Source: a bacterium
GTDB lineage: Bacteria; Patescibacteriota; Patescibacteriia; Magasanikbacterales; GWA2-37-8
Reading direction: 5' to 3'
Assembly (NCBI GenBank): GCA_021790135.1
Contig: JAJYIJ010000061.1
Coordinates: 1-6,440, forward strand
Length of the DNA stretch: 6,440 nucleotides
Below the pieces are notes generated by a model. The model was not told the DNA's origin. It did not search any database and saw only the letters and a program-made list of their open reading frames with translations. This document shows, in pieces, positions 4,649 through 6,440 of this stretch. Both the position numbers and the translations under genes were made by a program. How positions within the stretch are numbered: the stretch's first letter is position 1; every line of letters starts with the position of its first letter.

Positions 4649-5739
4649 TACTTCTTCTTCACCATACTTTCGGCCACGCCGACCAAAAACAAATTGATTA
4701 CAAGCGATGACCCGCCATAACTGATAAATGGCAAGGTGACGCCGGTAATCGGCAACAGGCCGCTGTTCGCCCCCACATTAACCACCATCTGGGCAAAAAA
4801 GAGAATAGTAATACCACTCAACGCCACCGCCGCAAAATCATCCGGCGCTTGTTTGACGAGTTTGATTAATCGCCAGAAGACAACAACATACAAAATGAGC
4901 ATCGCCGCTACCCCGGCCAGACCAAGCTCCTCGGCAATAACGGTAAAAATAAAATCCGTTTGCGCCTCAGGCAAAAATCGCAGTTGCGACTGCGATCCAA
5001 AACCAAGTCCACGACCCCACAGTCCGCCCGCCCCGACTGCGATGGTCGCTTGGATACTGTTGTACCCGCTGCCCAAGGGATCGCGCTGTGGATCGATGAA
5101 CATCAAAATACGATCTTTCTGGTATGGGTGCAAGAGAAAAAACCACGCCACCACTGCCACCACTGCCGCCCCGAGGACTAACCCGCCGATATATAACTTA
5201 CGGACGCCGACAAGCAACATAATGCCGAACCATATTGCCCCGATAATCAACGCCGAACCCAGATCGGGCTGCAATATAACCAGCACCATAAGCAGACCGG
5301 TCACCAAACCAGTGCCAACAAAAAAAAGCGGGCGCTCAAATCGTCGGCCAAAATGATACACGATATAGGCTAAAAGAAGAATAATCCCTATTTTCGCCAG
5401 TTCGACCGGCTCGAATGAGAAACCAGCAATGGCAAACCAGCCGCGCGTTCCGCGAATCGCGGTGCCGAAAATCATTACAGCGAAGAGCATGGCCAATGAA
5501 AAAATATAGATAGCCTTGGCTGCCGAACGAAAAAAAGTGTAATGCATCAGACTGGCTAAAAATAAAACCAAAAAACCAATCGCCGCCGAGATTAGTTGAC
5601 GATGAAAATAATAGAGCGTTTGTCCGCGCGACAAGTCAACACTATAGATCGCCGACAAACCAATCGCTAAAAGTAGAGTCACTGCCGAAAAAAGGACCCA
5701 ATCGAAACTACGTGGAGAAAATTTACGAAGTGATGCCAT
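4645..5739 (-). CDS. rodA: RodA, SEDS-family peptidoglycan glycosyltransferase
   Basis: This polytopic membrane enzyme (364 residues from this start) polymerises lipid II into glycan strands with a partner class B PBP, for lateral wall growth. Signature blocks in order are RGTRGWF (96-102), FEPVELAKI (109-117), QPDLGSA (157-163), KDRILMF...DPLGSGY (208-226), GLGFGSQSQLRFLPEAQTDFIF (244-265) with the presumed catalytic D262, and GLLPITGVTLPFISYGGSSL (327-346). The PxTGxxLPFxSYGG ending is shared by RodA, FtsW and SpoVE; the short N-terminus and overall length favour RodA. Start choice: the ATG at 5739 follows AGGGG by 3 nt and gives MASLRKFSPRSFDW, a normal start before helix 1. An in-frame ATG at 5772, after GAAGGAA, would add 11 unlike residues. 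The upstream gene ends 6 bp before that alternative start, so the two are probably one operon. No PBP2 gene is in view. Confidence 0.94.
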   Translation of the reverse strand: MASLRKFSPRSFDWVLFSAVTLLLAIGLSAIYSVDLSRGQTLYYFHRQLISAAIGFLVLFLASLMHYTFFRSAAKAIYIFSLAMLFAVMIFGTAIRGTRGWFAIAGFSFEPVELAKIGIILLLAYIVYHFGRRFERPLFFVGTGLVTGLLMVLVILQPDLGSALIIGAIWFGIMLLVGVRKLYIGGLVLGAAVVAVVAWFFLLHPYQKDRILMFIDPQRDPLGSGYNSIQATIAVGAGGLWGRGLGFGSQSQLRFLPEAQTDFIFTVIAEELGLAGVAAMLILYVVVFWRLIKLVKQAPDDFAAVALSGITILFFAQMVVNVGANSGLLPITGVTLPFISYGGSSLVINLFLVGVAESMVKKKY

Positions 5740-5778
5740 AGACCCCTGTTCAAAACAGAAGCATCTTACCATTTCCTT

Positions 5779-6440
5779 CTATTTTGGCAATGGTAAATAA
5801 ACCTCTGGGTCGTAGACATTAATCTGCGGGAAAAGCTGTACCGTCGTCACGTTGATATTGGACGCAAAACTGCGCAGATCAAGGTGCTCCGTCGCAGCGG
5901 AAGGAAATTGTGACAGGTCAAAAGGGATAACACCCACCAAGAGACTTTGATCATACAGCCCCAACAAAAAATGCGGAGCGTCATAACCGTACGCGCTATT
6001 GTTGGTGAGATCAAATGAAATATCATTGGTCGTCAAGGACGTGCCAATACCGGCGGGCTTAAAATCAAAATTACTCAGAGTAAAATTCAAACGATCGTTC
6101 TGCCAAGTCGACGGATCGGGAATGCTATGGTTGGAAATTCTGGTCCACTTGGTCTGGTCAAACACCAAGGTAGCGCCAGACGGTGCCGCACCAGCTGCTA
6201 ATCCCAGACTCGGAATGATATTTGTCTGTCCAGGCAGAATAAGAGCCGTCTGGCTATCCGTTGATTGCCCATCAACAAAATAATGATACGTGACTGAGGC
6301 TAAAAAATGCGCATTTGGATTCCTGACATCGGACAGTACGTCAAATTTATTTGTCGCACTCGACACCACTTCGGTGTCAACGACCTGCAGCGGCTCTGCC
6401 GACACATGCGCTTGATAGACAGTATAATTGGGGAAAAGAG
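5779..6440 (-). CDS. Secreted or membrane-anchored beta-rich protein with Ig-like repeats (5' end missing)
   Basis: The C-terminal 220 or so residues are visible. The frame stays open to the right edge, reading ...LFPNYTVYQAH before the GTG at 6405, so that GTG is internal and the start is outside the window. The visible part looks like two tandem beta-sandwich units. The first runs from VVDTEVVSSATNKFDVLSDV through RNPNAHFLASVTYHYFVDG and ALILPGQTNII. The second begins near LNFTLSNFDFKPAGIGTS and runs through FDLTNNSAYGYDAPHFLLGLYD to the end. This NPN...LPGQT pattern resembles FxLYD-type extracellular domains and a family I recall from CPR genomes, often next to rodA or other envelope genes. 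It has almost no cysteine and many N, T and S residues, as expected for an exported protein. The missing N-terminus presumably holds a signal peptide or membrane anchor. It is probably co-transcribed with rodA. Function is unknown; a role at the envelope is inference. Confidence 0.75.
   Translation of the reverse strand, partial: LFPNYTVYQAHVSAEPLQVVDTEVVSSATNKFDVLSDVRNPNAHFLASVTYHYFVDGQSTDSQTALILPGQTNIIPSLGLAAGAAPSGATLVFDQTKWTRISNHSIPDPSTWQNDRLNFTLSNFDFKPAGIGTSLTTNDISFDLTNNSAYGYDAPHFLLGLYDQSLLVGVIPFDLSQFPSAATEHLDLRSFASNINVTTVQLFPQINVYDPEVYLPLPK

Noticed and set aside
4736..5356. A 206-codon open frame on the plus strand opposite rodA
   Set aside because: It lies wholly antisense to the well-conserved rodA, its protein is low-complexity (T, P, S, R and K-rich) with no domain, and it has no Shine-Dalgarno. 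It is a shadow frame.

Overview
The window looks like a piece of a Candidate Phyla Radiation (Patescibacteria, probably Parcubacteria-like) genome. The reasons are short, tightly packed, A-rich genes that mostly lack a Shine-Dalgarno sequence, a TrmB-type regulator of the kind common in these genomes, a short RodA, and several small conserved proteins of unknown role. The genetic code is standard: the ATP-grasp gene ends in TGA and no gene has an in-frame TGA. Lineage assignment is inference from gene style, not from a marker gene.

Layout. (1) Positions 2-2401, plus strand, are an AT-rich run of five small genes. They are the 3' part of a NUDT15-like Nudix hydrolase, a membrane-anchored CxxC...CxxxH protein of unknown function, an ATP-grasp ligase-like protein, a nucleotidyltransferase-fold protein, and a 60-residue two-helix membrane protein with the window's only near-perfect Shine-Dalgarno. 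The first three are separated by only 12 and 7 bp and are probably co-transcribed. The small membrane protein probably has its own promoter. (2) Positions 2462-4648 hold a divergent pair: a TrmB-family transcriptional regulator on the minus strand and a LivJ/LivK-like solute-binding lipoprotein on the plus strand. The AT-rich 249-bp region between them has a good TrmB promoter, a 9-3-9 hairpin of REP-like appearance in the predicted TrmB leader, and a 15-bp palindrome at the likely promoter of the binding protein. (3) Positions 4645-6440, minus strand, hold the 3' part of a secreted or membrane-anchored beta-rich protein followed 6-40 bp later (depending on the start) by rodA, the SEDS peptidoglycan glycosyltransferase. 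RodA converges on the binding protein, with the two stop codons overlapping by 4 bp.

How the parts fit. Region 3 is cell-envelope biogenesis. Region 2 looks like a self-contained sensing or uptake unit, but no permease or ATPase gene is present in the window, so its transport partner is elsewhere or absent. Region 1 is a set of nucleotide-handling and ligase-type enzymes whose shared purpose, if any, cannot be read from sequence. I found no rRNA, tRNA, CRISPR array, transposase or phage gene. The most interesting items are the divergent TrmB/LivJ-like unit with its candidate operator, and the uncharacterised Cys/His membrane protein in the Nudix/ATP-grasp/nucleotidyltransferase cluster.
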